Below are positions 50,020 to 61,577 of a DNA stretch of 64,000 nt, piece by piece. The translations under genes were made by a program, and so were the position numbers. The DNA comes from Augochlora pura (taxonomy: Eukaryota > Arthropoda > Insecta > Hymenoptera > Halictidae): assembly GCF_028453695.1 (NCBI RefSeq), contig NC_135774.1, forward strand, positions 13,702,001 through 13,766,000, given 5' to 3'. A model generated the notes under the pieces. It was not told the DNA's origin, searched no databases, and saw nothing but the letters and a program-made list of their open reading frames with translations. Within the stretch, counting starts at the first letter, position 1. The number at the start of each line of letters is the position of its first letter.

Positions 50020-51479
50020 AATTGTGTGGAGAATTTTTGATAAAAGGAAGAAGGGCAGAGTATTAAAGATGAGTGCAGAAAAAGGGATGAAGAGCACTGC
50101 AGCAATTTAATAAGGAACATTTATTGATTAACGAGTGTACATATGGAGTAAGTAAATTTTACCTACATTATTATCCAAATAATTCTTTGGTCTTTTTTAT
50201 ACACGCAAGATAAATGGAATAAATGTATAAACGAGTACAATTAAAAAACAACTGTGAGAACCGTGAAGCCATAAAAGAAAGCAAACTCTAAATATTTCTA
50301 TTTTAAGTACAAAGGACATTAACACCTTAGCAGATTAGAATTAAAGAACTAGGAAATGCAATAAAAGTATGAACAAGATACAAGATATGTAATATATAAT
50401 ATACAATAATCTGAACAAGAGAAGATATACATATACAGTTCCACCTTCGACAGCAGACGACGTCAAACGCGAAGAAAATGCCGCCTTATCAGCAGAGCCC
50501 CTAAAAACCGCAAAATTCGTGAGAACTAAAGTCGACTTCGCATGAAATTTCCACCGAGCGCTCGTAATTTCCGCGCAGAAGACGTCCCAGCTTCTTCGCG
50601 AGGATCTTCGTCAAACGCACGCGTCCGGCCCTTGTTCCCCAGCTGTCCGGCTTTCCCCCTGTCCGACAAAGCAGCGGCCGTTTCTGCGTTTTCATGCGGC
50701 GCCGGCGGTCGAAAAAACGAGCGGCTAGACACCGGCCGAGCCGGCCGGTTTTTCCGCTGCTTTATAATATTATAAACCGGACGCGGGCGTCCGTAAAACC
50801 GAGGATATACGCCGCCCGTCTCTCTCTCCCCCCCCCCCTCTCTCTCTTCCTCTCTCCGAGCCGCAGGCTATTTTTCTTTGGACGTTTTACGGCCGCCATC
50901 GAGGGAGCATCTTTCTCCGCGTTCCTACCCGCCTATGCTCGCGCGTCCCTTTGACGGCGGGGCGGGGCGGGCAGAACAACGCTGCGAGGCGAGACCGTTG
51001 TCACCTCGAGCGCTCGGTTGCGTTTCGTTCCCATTGGCGCCGTGGCGAGGCCTTCCCGGGCTTAGACGAATTATGCCGCGAATATCGCCGCCGGTTATCG
51101 CAGCAGCAATTAAACGAGCGCGCCGCGGTATCGCAGCCTTTTTTTCTAAATCGCGAGCGCGCGATGAAATTTCCCGAATTTCTAGTCGCTCACCTGGATA
51201 TATTCGCGACGCGGCCGGCGTTCGGGTTGCGCCCGCTCCCTACCGCTTATGGACACAATTCGGAGGTAATTCGATTTCGATGTAATGCGAAACTTCCCGT
51301 GTCCCGATTTCACTTGATACAGCGCTAGTTTCGCCCGGACGGAAACGCGCCGCGATTCTACGGCTGACCGTGTTCGGGATCCTCGAAATTTCCAATGTTT
51401 GTCCGTAAGCTAGATTTAAGCCGGGTCCCTCGGCTCCGGATCAATGACGGGGGAAAGAGGGGATATGATTATTAGAGCA

Positions 51480-51524
51480 GCTCGCTTTTATAGCGAACGA
51501 TTATCGACAACTATAAAAGCGAGC
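51480..51524. other. Perfect 14-bp inverted repeat, 17-nt loop
   Basis: GCTCGCTTTTATAG (51480-51493) pairs perfectly with CTATAAAAGCGAGC (51511-51524). The stem contains TATAAAA on one strand, so each arm also resembles a TATA box facing opposite ways. Confidence 0.85.
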
Positions 51525-52791
51525 CGCGGGACTCGATCAATCTTTTCTCTTCACGAGTTGAACTATTTTTAGATTTGGATTCTGAGAGAAAATTGCGGAG
51601 AATTCGCTCTTTCCGGAATGTTTTACTCCGAAGTCTTCGCGACGTGTCCATGGAGAACATTTTATTCGTTTGACGGCGAGTTTCAATCGAGTCTATCGAT
51701 CACAAGATCAATTTATCGGTACAGAGCGAAATGTTTCACCGGTGTCTACCATTGCTTCAAATAAAACAACTTCAATCAGGATTACGAACCAATCAGAACA
51801 TTCGACGGCCACCGCCAAAATTCATCCGCGGCCAATAAAGGCAAAACCCGAACCGTCAAAAAGGATAATACATCACGGGTTCGACAGGTCATAGAACGCG
51901 AAACAGTATGATACAGACCTTGTTAAGAACATGTAACAAAACGTAGGACTCGAGCTGTACATATGTCAAAATTAAAATAGTTATATAACATTTTTTATAT
52001 ATAATGTTATTTGTTGTTATTAAAGCGTGGGTGGGGTAAAGGTTATGTCAGTAGTTATGATATATATGTTTAAGATACGTTCATGATATAAATAAATAAG
52101 TGAAATAAAAATCATAAACTCATAAGAAGTATCTAAGGACAATGGTTAAATTATTTTGTTATTGACCATGATTATTAAAAGAGGAAGATATTTTGCTTTA
52201 ACTCTATACTCCTCATAATTAAAATATTACCATTTTCATCGCAGATAAAAATTGATTACCACAGTTCAGCTATCACCTACTATACACACAATTTCCTCGC
52301 AATCCCGAAACCATCCTCGCGAACCAGACCTCGCCGCTCGAATCTACTTCATCGGCAACGGAACAAAGCGGCTCAAAATAACGTGTAATCGGGCACGGTG
52401 GAATTTCGCGAAAAAAATTGAGCTGGTATTTTTTTGTGCGTGCTGCCCGCCTATTTGATTATGTGGCCGGATCCAGCCGAAATTTCGCCGGGGAATCAAA
52501 CGTGTCCTCGGCTGAGAGAGAACGGTGTGGTGGTATCCAGCGATTCTCGACCTCGAAACTCTCCACGGTTTGCGTATTCCCCGTTCTGTAAACTTGTTAC
52601 TCTTCAATCCCGACCCCATTTCCCGGGGCAACGGGAACGGAATAAAGAGGGATCCAGGCCAGTTCCGGCACAGGACGATTTTCGCGGTGCCGTCATCCGT
52701 ACTCGCGGCCTCTGCTTTTTGTCAATTAATCTGGAGTTATCAGTGGCGCGGTGGGAAAGGGCTCGACGGAGAGACCGAGCGAGAGAGAGCG

Positions 52792-52795
<4 letters not shown>

Positions 52796-52833
<38 letters not shown>
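52796..52833. repeat. AG microsatellite, about 19 units
   Basis: Uninterrupted AG dinucleotides, within a longer purine-rich stretch from about 52767 to 52875. Confidence 0.95.
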
Positions 52834-52839
<6 letters not shown>

Positions 52840-53954
52840 GGAGGGGGAGAGATTGTGGTAGGTAGGGGTAGAGAGACGGCCGGGGGGAAGCTGGTCATTT
52901 GTATGACGGCAGCAGTGGCAGTGTGTACGGGCGTTATCTGCGCTCTGAGCTGATCCCCGCGGGCTCGTCGCCGCGCTCGTCACACGTTCGCGCGGATCGG
53001 GTAGCGGGTGTAGTACGAGGCGGAAGGCAGCTGGGGAAACGTTGTTTGGAACGATAGAAAAGGGGAACACAGCGGCGCGGCTGGTTGCGCCCGGGACGTT
53101 GTTTATGCGAAAACGGCACCGGGCTACGAGTTACGATGTCACCGGGCTCGTTCCGGTTCGGTTCGTACTTGATAATTCGATAGAATTCCGCGGCACGCGG
53201 CCTCACTCTTCCTTTCCGCGTCCACCACGACCGGCGCTCGTCCAATTAAATTTATCCCGGCGTGTTTTCGACCCTCCGGTAAAATACGCGCCCGATCCGC
53301 TCCGCCACGGAGCCTAGAAACGTAGCCGGCAACGCAATTAGCTCACCTACACTTTATTTTACTTTTTTCCCCGTTACGCCGATTTCGACGATCCCGCCGC
53401 GGCTTTGATGCTTTCGACAGATTTCTCAAATTTGATTTCGTGCCAGCTATGAGAGGATACGCGTTGTTTTCTATGACGATTGATTTTCGTGCGATTGATT
53501 TGCGGATACTCGCGTCTTTTTGTATTTTACATTCACGTGTAAAATGTGTTACATTTGTCCGACGGATATCCCGTTCTCTTCACTGCACGCTTCGTTATTA
53601 AAATCAGCTTGTGGAAATATAAACGACGTCCGATTTATATTACTTCACAAAAATACCACTCAAATGTCTATTTGGATTTTTAGCGATTTTTGTAAACGTG
53701 TCCTTACGGCTGCAATATCAGAGATCGAGGAAAACGTCACACGCGATTTTATATTCAAACCCGTCGTTCCAAATTTAATTTTTAATTAACAATTTGCTCG
53801 CGAACGAATTTATTTCCCAGTAATTGCGGGCTCAAGAATCTGTCGCACTTCAACGCGCTGTTTTCGTTTTAATTTTCAAGTGATTCACAAACGAATTTAT
53901 TTTATAGAAGCTCCGAATTCTCTGAAAGAGAAAATGATCGTAGAGAACGATTTC

Positions 53955-54157
53955 GAACGCGTCGAAACGATTGTTCTCCTGGTTCCGCGATATTTCGTAT
54001 GTAGTCTCAAAAATTGTATTTCACGATATTTCGAATATATTCTCAAAAATTGTATTTCACGATATTTCGAAGATATTCTCAAAAATTATGTTTCACAAAA
54101 GCGACGATTTTCCGCGAGAAGAAGACGGTCGGGAACAATTGCGAACGCGTCGAAACA
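53955..54157. repeat. 36-bp triple repeat flanked by a direct repeat
   Basis: CGATATTTCG starts units at 53988, 54024 and 54060 (36 bp apart), each continuing to CTCAAAAATT-T-TTTCAC. Outside them GAACGCGTCGAAAC occurs at 53955 and 54143, so the array is enclosed by a 188-bp-spaced direct repeat. The frames through it are repeat translations. Confidence 0.9.
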
Positions 54158-54387
54158 ATGATTCCGCCCTTCCGAATGGTTGGCGGTGTATATTAGCAAA
54201 CTGGCGGGCAAACACGGTTTTATTATACCAACTTTCCTGCCGGATCAATCCCTGTCAACCACCAATGGATATCGCCGGCCCGGTCTGATGATGATTGATG
54301 ATGATGGAGAGACTGTTCGAAGGTATACTAACGAGGCCGCGAGCCGAATAGACCGCCGGCTATTCGACGGGTTGAGTCTATTCGCTG

Positions 54388-54430
54388 GAGAGAGAGAGAA
54401 AGAGAGAAAGAGAGAGAGGGAGAGAGAGAG
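54388..54430. repeat. GA microsatellite with AAG interruptions
   Basis: GAGA dinucleotides with three AAAG/GGGA interruptions. Confidence 0.9.
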
Positions 54431-54509
54431 CCGCAGAGATTACGTTACACGTGTCCAGATATCCGAACCGGGAAGGAACGAAGTCGAAAAAGGACGAGCC
54501 GATGGCGAT

Positions 54510-54541
54510 GGGGGAGGACGGGGAGTACGGGGTTTGGGGGG
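54510..54541 (+). other. G-quadruplex-forming motif
   Basis: Four G runs of 4-6 bases separated by loops of 5, 5 and 3 bases (AGGAC, AGTAC, TTT) on the + strand. Confidence 0.8.
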
Positions 54542-57500
54542 AAGAGGATTCAAAAGAAGAAAGATCGACCGCGTCCGCAGAGATTAACGGGGAATAATCC
54601 GCGGAGTGGGAAGCGTTTAAAAGGCAAATGCTTTTGTATCCACCTACCCAAATCCATTACTCGCGACGACTTAAAGAACAGTGGAGGCGATTGGAATTAA
54701 GTGACAGAGAGGACAGCGAGATGGCTGTCTCATCCGCCCGGATAAACGGCACCGATTGCTAACCGTGGACAGGATTCTTCCCTGGAGAAATACTCTTTTC
54801 AGTAATTCGAAAGTTGTGTACCTTGAAACGCCTCCAGACGAGTTATTATGCCTTCGTTCGAGATCGACTGAAGCTGTCTTTAACGCGTCTGCATTGTGAG
54901 AAAGATAAGATTTAATTACTAGTCTGAGGATTTTTATGAGAAGGAAAATCCTCTGCGATTATTCTGAGATGTGTAGGACGTGTGAAAATGTCTTGCTACT
55001 TTTAATAATTTTAATAAGTCGTATATAGTATACGAAGATTCTAATGGTGGTCTAGTAATTATTAAGAGCAGTGAATAATATTATTAGAAATGTATAAAAG
55101 ACTACTTTGCAATTAGCTTCCTGTTCATCTTCCTTTCTTTTGCGGTAATTCAATATTAATTTTTGACTAAAATAAAAATTGTCTAAGGTAATTATAAAAC
55201 AAGTAAATAAAATTCTAATGTTTTCCCAGTTCTATATTTACTCTAATCATTTCTGTGAAACGTGCATAAAAATCTAGACTACTTCCTTTTTAACCAATTT
55301 GCATTATTTTACTGATTAAGAAACCAGTATTGATTAAGAAACCAGTCCAAAACATTTCTTAATAAATAGTCCGAAATTCTACGCATTTCTAACAAAAATA
55401 ATCAAATATTGTGTTTAATATCGAATATTAAAGATATGCATCCACGATGCATCTTGGACGAACGCGAGACCGAATTCGAGTTCCGCGAAGGAAATTCTCT
55501 CGTTTGATTCATTCGGCCGTGTTCGACGGAATTGCAAGATTAACCGTGGTGTTCCGCGAAAAATAGCGCCTCGGTCCGGCGTCGGTAGCACGCCCCGTAG
55601 TCGGGTGGATTTCCGTAGCGAGAGAATGAGAGATAGAGGGTCTGGTACACGGGCGTTGCATAATCAAGTATCCGCTTAAGAAATGAGCCGAGTTTGCTGA
55701 ACCGGTAGCAGTGTTACTGCTCTCCGGGTGTAATGCATTCGGTTTCTGGTATCTGGCTGCGGGGAGGGGAGGGGACGGGAGGGGGAGCGCGGGCCAGGTC
55801 CTAGCAGATAGAAAGCAAGTACCGTGCTCCCGTTCCCACCCCCTGGGGGGTTGGAAGACGCCGAGGCGAAGCCCGGGCTTCCTGTCCAGAATTCGCGTGC
55901 AAGTTTCGCCAACGATGGAAACGCGTGTGGTTCTTGACGACGTGCTTCCGCGCAATTGAGTTAGAAACTGAGAAATTACGAGCTACCCTTCCGGCAACCA
56001 AGCCCCTTTTGCCTTTACGTGTGCCGCCTGCGTGCTCTTGAAAAATTACTGGCTCCGCTGGGACCACGCGTCTCCGGATTCCTCCGCCATTATCCTGGCC
56101 TGGATCTTCCACGAGAAATTCATCATTCCCCGCGCAACTGCTGCGCGATTGTTTGCCGTCGCGGCGATGCCGAGTTTACGACGATATCGTACCCGGAATG
56201 CAGATTCCAAACCTTGTTGCGCACGAACCATGGTTCTTCAGCTTTTTAGCTTCGTTGGCTAATTTGTTAATTCGTTAACTGACGTGAATGAATTGAAGAA
56301 GGGTTTTTGATTAAGATTAACGTTGTTGGATTATATTTTAGTTCGTGTAGACTAGTGTTTATTAATTTTCTTTTGGCGAGCGAGGGAGGAGATTAATAGA
56401 ACGATATTTTATTTAATGGTAGAGGCAGAATTTTAAGAAAATCTTATTCTATATGTATTCATTTCTCTTATTCTTCTTTTAGCAAGCGAGTAGAAAATTA
56501 ATAGAATTATATATTTAATACAATAATATTATACTTAACAGAATAATAATTTATTTAATACAATATTATTCTATTTACTAGAATGCCACCATGTTATTAA
56601 AATAATATTGTTACAATATAGACAGAATTATATTATTCTCCATGAAAGCAATATGTTCGTACTCGATCGTGAAAAGAAAGTTAATCGAAATTAATTATTG
56701 ATTCGCGATTGTGGAATATTATGTAGATACGGAGGAAATATTTGTGCGTCAAGAGGCTAACCACCATTTCGAGTGTATTTTATCCATCCATATAACTATC
56801 ATTTTAAACAGCGCGTATTTGCAGGTCGGTCGCTGCGGTTGACAATACAGCATCGTTATAATTATTAACGAAAATATAATTTTAGTTTGCGTAGATGCGT
56901 AGTACGTTTATTTATAAAGTGGATGCTAACGTAATTAAATCTAAAAATTTGATTCTGAAAATTGAATCTAATAAATTCATAAAATTTCGAGAGCATATAG
57001 TATACTGTGTTAAGTTAATGATTCTAAAATGTGCATAATTTACTTCCCAACCATAATTTCCTGTCTCTCGCATTCGTCATCTATTATATATTAGAATCAA
57101 GATACTTTATTCCGTTTGCTTTTCTAAATATTAAATAAAAGCTAAGTTCCCCATAAAAGCGTGATCTTTCGGTACATTCAAAGTGCACTCACGGCTCGCA
57201 GGAAAATGAGAAATCAAATTGCGTTATCGTTTCCTCGATTACGGTCGACTAAAGTGCTTGTAGCTGATAAAATTGATGCGGTCCCGTTCTACTTCCAATC
57301 TACGGAGAGCATTGGCAAAGAGAAATTCCTTGGAATTCATGAAATCGTCGATTTGCGTACAGTTCGAGCACGCGTTTTTAAGTGGCGCCGAGCAAATAGA
57401 AAAGCCTTCCGTATCGGAGACGCGGTTTCGCATGACTTCGCAGCGACTAATTACGAAGCAATCCGTTTGATGCTCCGTGCACCGAAACGTTGTTCGATCG

Positions 57501-58225
57501 CGTCGTTCGTTGCGAAACGCCGACATTTCTCCGACGAGATACATTTACAGCGGCCGCGGTCCTTGCTGCAAACATTCCACGCCCGAGTTTTCTATATAAA
57601 TTTAATGAGCCGCAGTTCCTTGAAAATCGCCACAATTCCCGGAATCTCGCGCAATTATCGCGGCGCTGATTTCCACGGGACACGCCCAATTGTTCGCCGA
57701 GGCTTTTGAAGAGTCGCTGCCCCCTCCCCACCCCTTATTCGGGGAATAATATTGCCGCGTCAGCTGTCCGCTTTTACTTTTTCCACACTTTTTTTCCTTC
57801 CGGCTCTTTTTTTTTTGGAATTTCGCACAATTATCCGGATCCGACTGTCCGTATAAATTTAATCCCGCAGCTGGGCGTGGCTTATGAAAAATTCCGACGG
57901 GTCTGCCGCAGCAGCCGGCCTGCCCATTTTTATTGTTCCCGCATAATTATTGCAGTGGAAATTTTCCGCCGTGTAATTCCAGCGCAATAACGTTGCGCGA
58001 TTATTAACAACATTACCGGGAGTCTGAAACATTTATTTTCGCGTACACGCTCGGACGTATCCGAGACTCGCGGCGTCGCGAGGCCACCGTCGTCGTCGCG
58101 TCGCCCGTCGTGCACGTCGTTCTCGTATCGATTCGCCTACTTCGCAACTTAGCGGTTCTAATGAACCGCGCCGATACCTTACGGCAACACGTGATAATTC
58201 CGTGACGATATTATTCTTCTTGCAG

Positions 58226-58404
58226 CCCCGGTGCAGGTCCGTGAGATATCGAAGGATGGCTCGCAGCGACGGCCGAACGACGCCGGCAACGATTCCATCG
58301 ACGCTGATCTGCCGATGTTCGAGCCAACAGCTGCGAACGTCAGCGCGTTCGTCGGCCAGACGGTCTACCTGCCGTGTCGGGTGCGAAATCTTGGTGACAA
58401 AGTG
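58226..58404 (+). CDS. Dpr-family Ig receptor gene, second coding exon (N-terminal half of Ig domain 1)
   Basis: The acceptor is a pyrimidine-rich tract ending TTCTTCTTGCAG at 58225 and the donor is GTG followed by GTAAGC at 58405. The frame gives about 59 residues: a polar linker with an N-D-S glycosylation site, then an acidic stretch, Pro-Met-Phe-Glu-Pro, a second site N-V-S, the B-strand pattern VGQTVYLPC with the first Ig cysteine, and RVRNLGDKV. Known Dpr proteins (defective proboscis extension response; annotated as zig-8-like two-Ig proteins in many insects) have this CRVRNLGD-K/R segment directly before Ser-Trp-Ile-Arg, with an exon junction at this point. Dpr proteins sit on the neuronal surface, usually GPI-anchored or membrane-tethered, and bind DIP partners for synaptic target choice. 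The rest of Ig1 (Trp core and second Cys), Ig2 and the C-terminus are not found before 64000. The particular Dpr paralogue cannot be decided, so no symbol is given. DIP proteins are less likely because their equivalent segment differs. Confidence 0.9.
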
Positions 58405-58872
58405 GTAAGCCTGCGTTTTATCCGGCGAATCAGTTCGCGACAGTCCGTGGACGAACCGGCGGGACGTGGGAGGCGTACCAAAGGGCGAAATTTCGTCCCG
58501 GCGGCCATATTTTCCGGCGGCTTTTATAGCCGATATGAAAAGTTACGTCGTAAAGGAGCGCCGCGTAAAAATTCCGGGGACCTGTAACCGCCCCCCCGGC
58601 CGGCGTTTCGTTAACCAACAATGATAAAGATACCCCGGAGTTTTCAAAAATGCGACCGGAACTTCCTTTCTTCACTGTGTCAACGAAATTTGCCCGGTCG
58701 CGGAAAGTTCTCCCGGGCCAGTATCGTCCGCGTGAGATCGCGCTCGTTACATCGTTCCCAAACGGATCCCGGCTTCTTTTTTGGAACGAGAAAAAATGAG
58801 ACCAGCTCGTGGCGACCGCGAACTTCCCGCCAGCACTGTATATAGCTTGCCGACATCTAGGAAACACATTTT

Positions 58873-59406
58873 TTAATTTACTTTTCCAAGCAATAGCGAA
58901 AATTTAAGAAAAGAATTTTTGTTAAGGTCCTCGTATCTTTTAAAAAGATTCTGTTTTAAAAATGTTATTAAGTTTGAAAAATTGTTGCAGTGTTTTTGTT
59001 GTAGCTGGTAGAGCAAGTGTCGTGGTAATCGATGGCCGAAGGTATCCACGTTCACCGGCACACGCGTCCCGGAAGCCACGGCAATTAATTTTCGGAAGTT
59101 GCCCGAGACCCCCGGTTCCCATTCCGTAGACCAATTTCTATTCAAACAGGTTGTCTCGCGTCTGACGACGACGTCGCGGCCCTTTGGTCCGCGCGTTATC
59201 TTCCACAAAGGCCGGCCTCCCGTGCAATTAATACCAGCCCCCAATGACAAATCGTCCTTTCCGCAATAACGACCGACCAATAAATACACTGCCGACCGAT
59301 TAGACCAGGCCGGCACGAAAACGTGGTACGCCGAGGCGTGCTCGGCCACCGGGCTAGCGTGCCCGTGACAATCGATCAAAACGAGACGCTTGGACACAGA
59401 CATCAA
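58873..59406 (-). other. 177-codon minus-strand open frame, probably not a gene
   Basis: The frame runs antisense in the intron just after exon 2. The first two thirds are in GC-neutral sequence and the C-terminal part runs into an AT-rich block with Lys/Asn/Phe-rich translation. No family, signal peptide or catalytic motif is recognised. It is recorded because it is one of the few long frames with a balanced composition. Confidence 0.08.
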
Positions 59407-59633
59407 CGTGTTTCCTACGGGGTCTAATATCTAAGCGATCCCTATCTCGTCAACCCTAAGTTCTCACCCGCCGCGAGCGAATCTGTTGTCTTTATTTCTC
59501 GTGCGCCGTTTGAGAATCCAGCTGCATTTGTTTGAACAAATTCTGGGATGACGAGTGAAGCATGTGGGGAATTGCAGATCAGAAATTTTAATCTTTTGTG
59601 ATTAGAATATTGATTTTTTTTATTGATTAAAAT

Positions 59634-60510
59634 TGTCTGATCATGGCTGGATTTATCTACTAAGTTTGAAATTAGATGTGGTTGATATAAGAGAAAATAG
59701 AAAATGTTTTAGTTAGGTCTAATGTGAATATGTAGGATTAAATAAACAGTGGTCATCGATGGCAGTGTCTGGCCGTGCTTGTCTCTATCTACTTGAATCA
59801 GGCATTTATATTTCACATTTTATATTTCAATAATTTTATTACTTTTGAATTTATGTGTCTGACCACATTTGTCTGTATCTATAGAAACGAGGTAATAATA
59901 TTTGATGATCGATTAGATATTAAATGTCTAGCTTTAGTTAACGTGTGCTCATGAAATGAAAAATATTGTAGATATAGATTTCTCTCTCTGATCATTGTTG
60001 TCTGAATCTATTTAAAAAACGCATTTAATTTCTGATTAGAGAAAATATTAAGAGTTAAACTAAATATGAGTTTTTAAAATGATAAGTACAGTAGTTGTCT
60101 GATGGTAATAATCTATATCTACTTGAGAAGATTTAACTTGTGTTTAAAATTAAATAAAATGCCAGATATTCTCAGTGAAATCGCCTGTGGTTTTCTAAAA
60201 TAAAATATACAATAATTGCGTCTGTCTGTGTCTGATCATAATTGTCTGCGTCTACTTAATCAGAGCATATTTAATATTCGAAAAAATGTTGGAAACTTAC
60301 ACAGACTTATAAAATAAAATATACCTAATTATGATCTTCTTCGTCTGACCACAGACATTTCTAACTACTTAATCAAGATATTCATACTTGAAATTAAAGA
60401 ATATAGCAACTGTTTCAAATTACACCAACCACCTGATTATAAAACAAAGTATAAAGTAGCTACAGCTTTCTGTATCTGGCCATTGTCGTCGACATCCGCG
60501 TCGGTTGCGC
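59634..60510. repeat. Eight-unit degenerate tandem array (~90-133 bp per unit)
   Basis: The anchor TGTCTGAYCATNNTTGTCTG followed by ATCTACTT-AATCAG recurs at about 59634, 59766, 59856, 59985, 60096, 60229, 60341 and 60473. Spacings are 132, 90, 129, 111, 133, 112 and 132 bp. A second shared word, TTNTAAAATAAAATATAC, precedes several anchors (60074, 60194, 60310 and 60439). Units are about 70-80% alike in the anchor and poorly conserved between. The array fills an AT-rich intronic block 1.2 kb after exon 2. Confidence 0.8.
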
Positions 60511-61318
60511 GGTTCCATTAAAATATCAGGAAAGGTTAATTTTATAATTGCAAGCACCCGAGCGCAAGAACACTGGCAATAACGTAAATTGGAACCGCGT
60601 TCGCGGATATTCCGATCGCTTGCTATCCCCGATTACCAAAGATGCGAACGAGCAAGCGATCCGGAAGCTCGACGGTTTAATTCGCGGCGCGGCGGGTGCT
60701 GTCTGCGGCGCCTTTTTCAATTTCGCGCCCGATTCCCGGCAACGCGTAGAAGTTGCAAAATGTGTTCGAAGGCTGTAATCAACGGGTTGCCGCAGTCAGC
60801 AGTTACTCCCGATAAAATCTCGCGGGCCGAGCGCGGCGTAGAACTTTTGAAAATCAATCCGCGGGGCTGTTAAAGAGTCGAAAGTAGCACGAAGAAGCCG
60901 GGTCAGAGCGAGCGGAATTCAGCAGGTCGGCGAAGGTTGAACGGGAAAAAGAGTATTATAGAAAGCCGTGGAATTTATGCTAACCGATGACCATAATCAT
61001 TTGACACGCGGCCGCCGCGGATCGTCGCGTACGAGTGGCAATCCCCTGGTCTGGTTGATTCGTTTTGCTCGCTGATAGCCCTGTTAGATTAAGGGACAGG
61101 CCGGCGTCATGTTCGGCCTGCTATCGCTCGTTTCACGTTGTCGAATGTCGAGCTGTTATTTCTAAATTCCTCTCTCGCCCTCTCGGCGGCCGGCATCAAA
61201 GCCGTAGAACAAACGCCCCGGCATGGGGTGCGTCATCAATTTTTCCAACATTTTCTGTCCGATCGGTCCATCCGTCCCATTGATTTTCCCGCAGCTGGGT
61301 CAGCTTTTTTACAGCGAT

Positions 61319-61358
61319 CCGCTGTTTGATCGGGCCAACGACCACGATCAAACAGCGG
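61319..61358. other. Perfect 14-bp inverted repeat, 12-nt loop
   Basis: CCGCTGTTTGATCG (61319-61332) pairs perfectly with CGATCAAACAGCGG (61345-61358). Confidence 0.85.
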
Positions 61359-61558
61359 CCGGGACGCCGGGAATATCGGCCGTCGAAATTAATACTCGTC
61401 ACCGGTCGTCTCGAGTTAATTTGAAAATTAAATGAGGGTTAATCACGGAATCTTATCGGCGGCACGGTCGATTCCAATTAGGTTCGGTTAATTCGGCCCA
61501 GACCGGCTTCGGCTTTCCGTCGAGAGCTCGTAATCTCGTTTCGAATTAATACGAATTC

Positions 61559-61577
61559 CTCTCTCTCTCTCTCTCTC
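61559..61577. repeat. CT microsatellite
   Basis: Uninterrupted CT dinucleotides followed by CT-rich sequence to about 61630. Confidence 0.9.

Larger units (their letters stand above)
50020..53900. other. Intronic non-coding stretch
   Basis: AT-rich to about 50.46 kb and at 51.9-52.28 and 53.42-53.9 kb; GC-rich between. It includes the hairpin at 51480-51524, a C/CT-rich run at 50820-50855 and the AG repeat at 52796-52833. No exon is recognised. Confidence 0.5.
18077..58225 (+). other. Giant first coding intron of the Dpr-family gene (40,149 bp)
   Basis: The intron starts GTTCGT and ends TTGCAG. The donor lacks the usual purine-A-G at +3 to +5. The nearby GTATTA at 18081 would leave the exon in the wrong phase, so GTTCGT is preferred. 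Both flanking exons are in phase 1. No other coding exon is recognised inside. The intron alternates GC-rich CpG-containing blocks with AT-rich blocks every 1-3 kb and contains the repeats and hairpins listed separately. Further untranslated or alternative first exons inside it cannot be excluded. Confidence 0.65.
54158..58225. other. Intronic non-coding stretch up to exon 2
   Basis: GA repeat at 54388-54430 and G-quadruplex motif at 54510-54541. AT-rich at 54.83-55.45 and 56.24-57.16 kb; GC-rich elsewhere. An 18-bp duplication (TGATTAAGAAACCAGT at 55313 and 55331) and a 106-bp duplication of TTCTTTT-GC-AGCGAG (56368 and 56474) are present. At 57.2-58.0 kb diverged words such as TATAAATTTAAT-CCGCAG (57597 and 57852) and AATAGAAAAGCCT (57395) suggest more old repeats. 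Confidence 0.5.

Noticed and set aside
49881..50452. TACAGTATGTG as one end of a mariner element
   Set aside because: No matching inverted end could be found downstream and there is no transposase frame.
58405..58587. Continuation of exon 2 as an unspliced coding region
   Set aside because: The frame stays open after the GTAAGC donor, but the Trp and downstream Ig motifs expected in a Dpr protein are missing. This is intron read-through.
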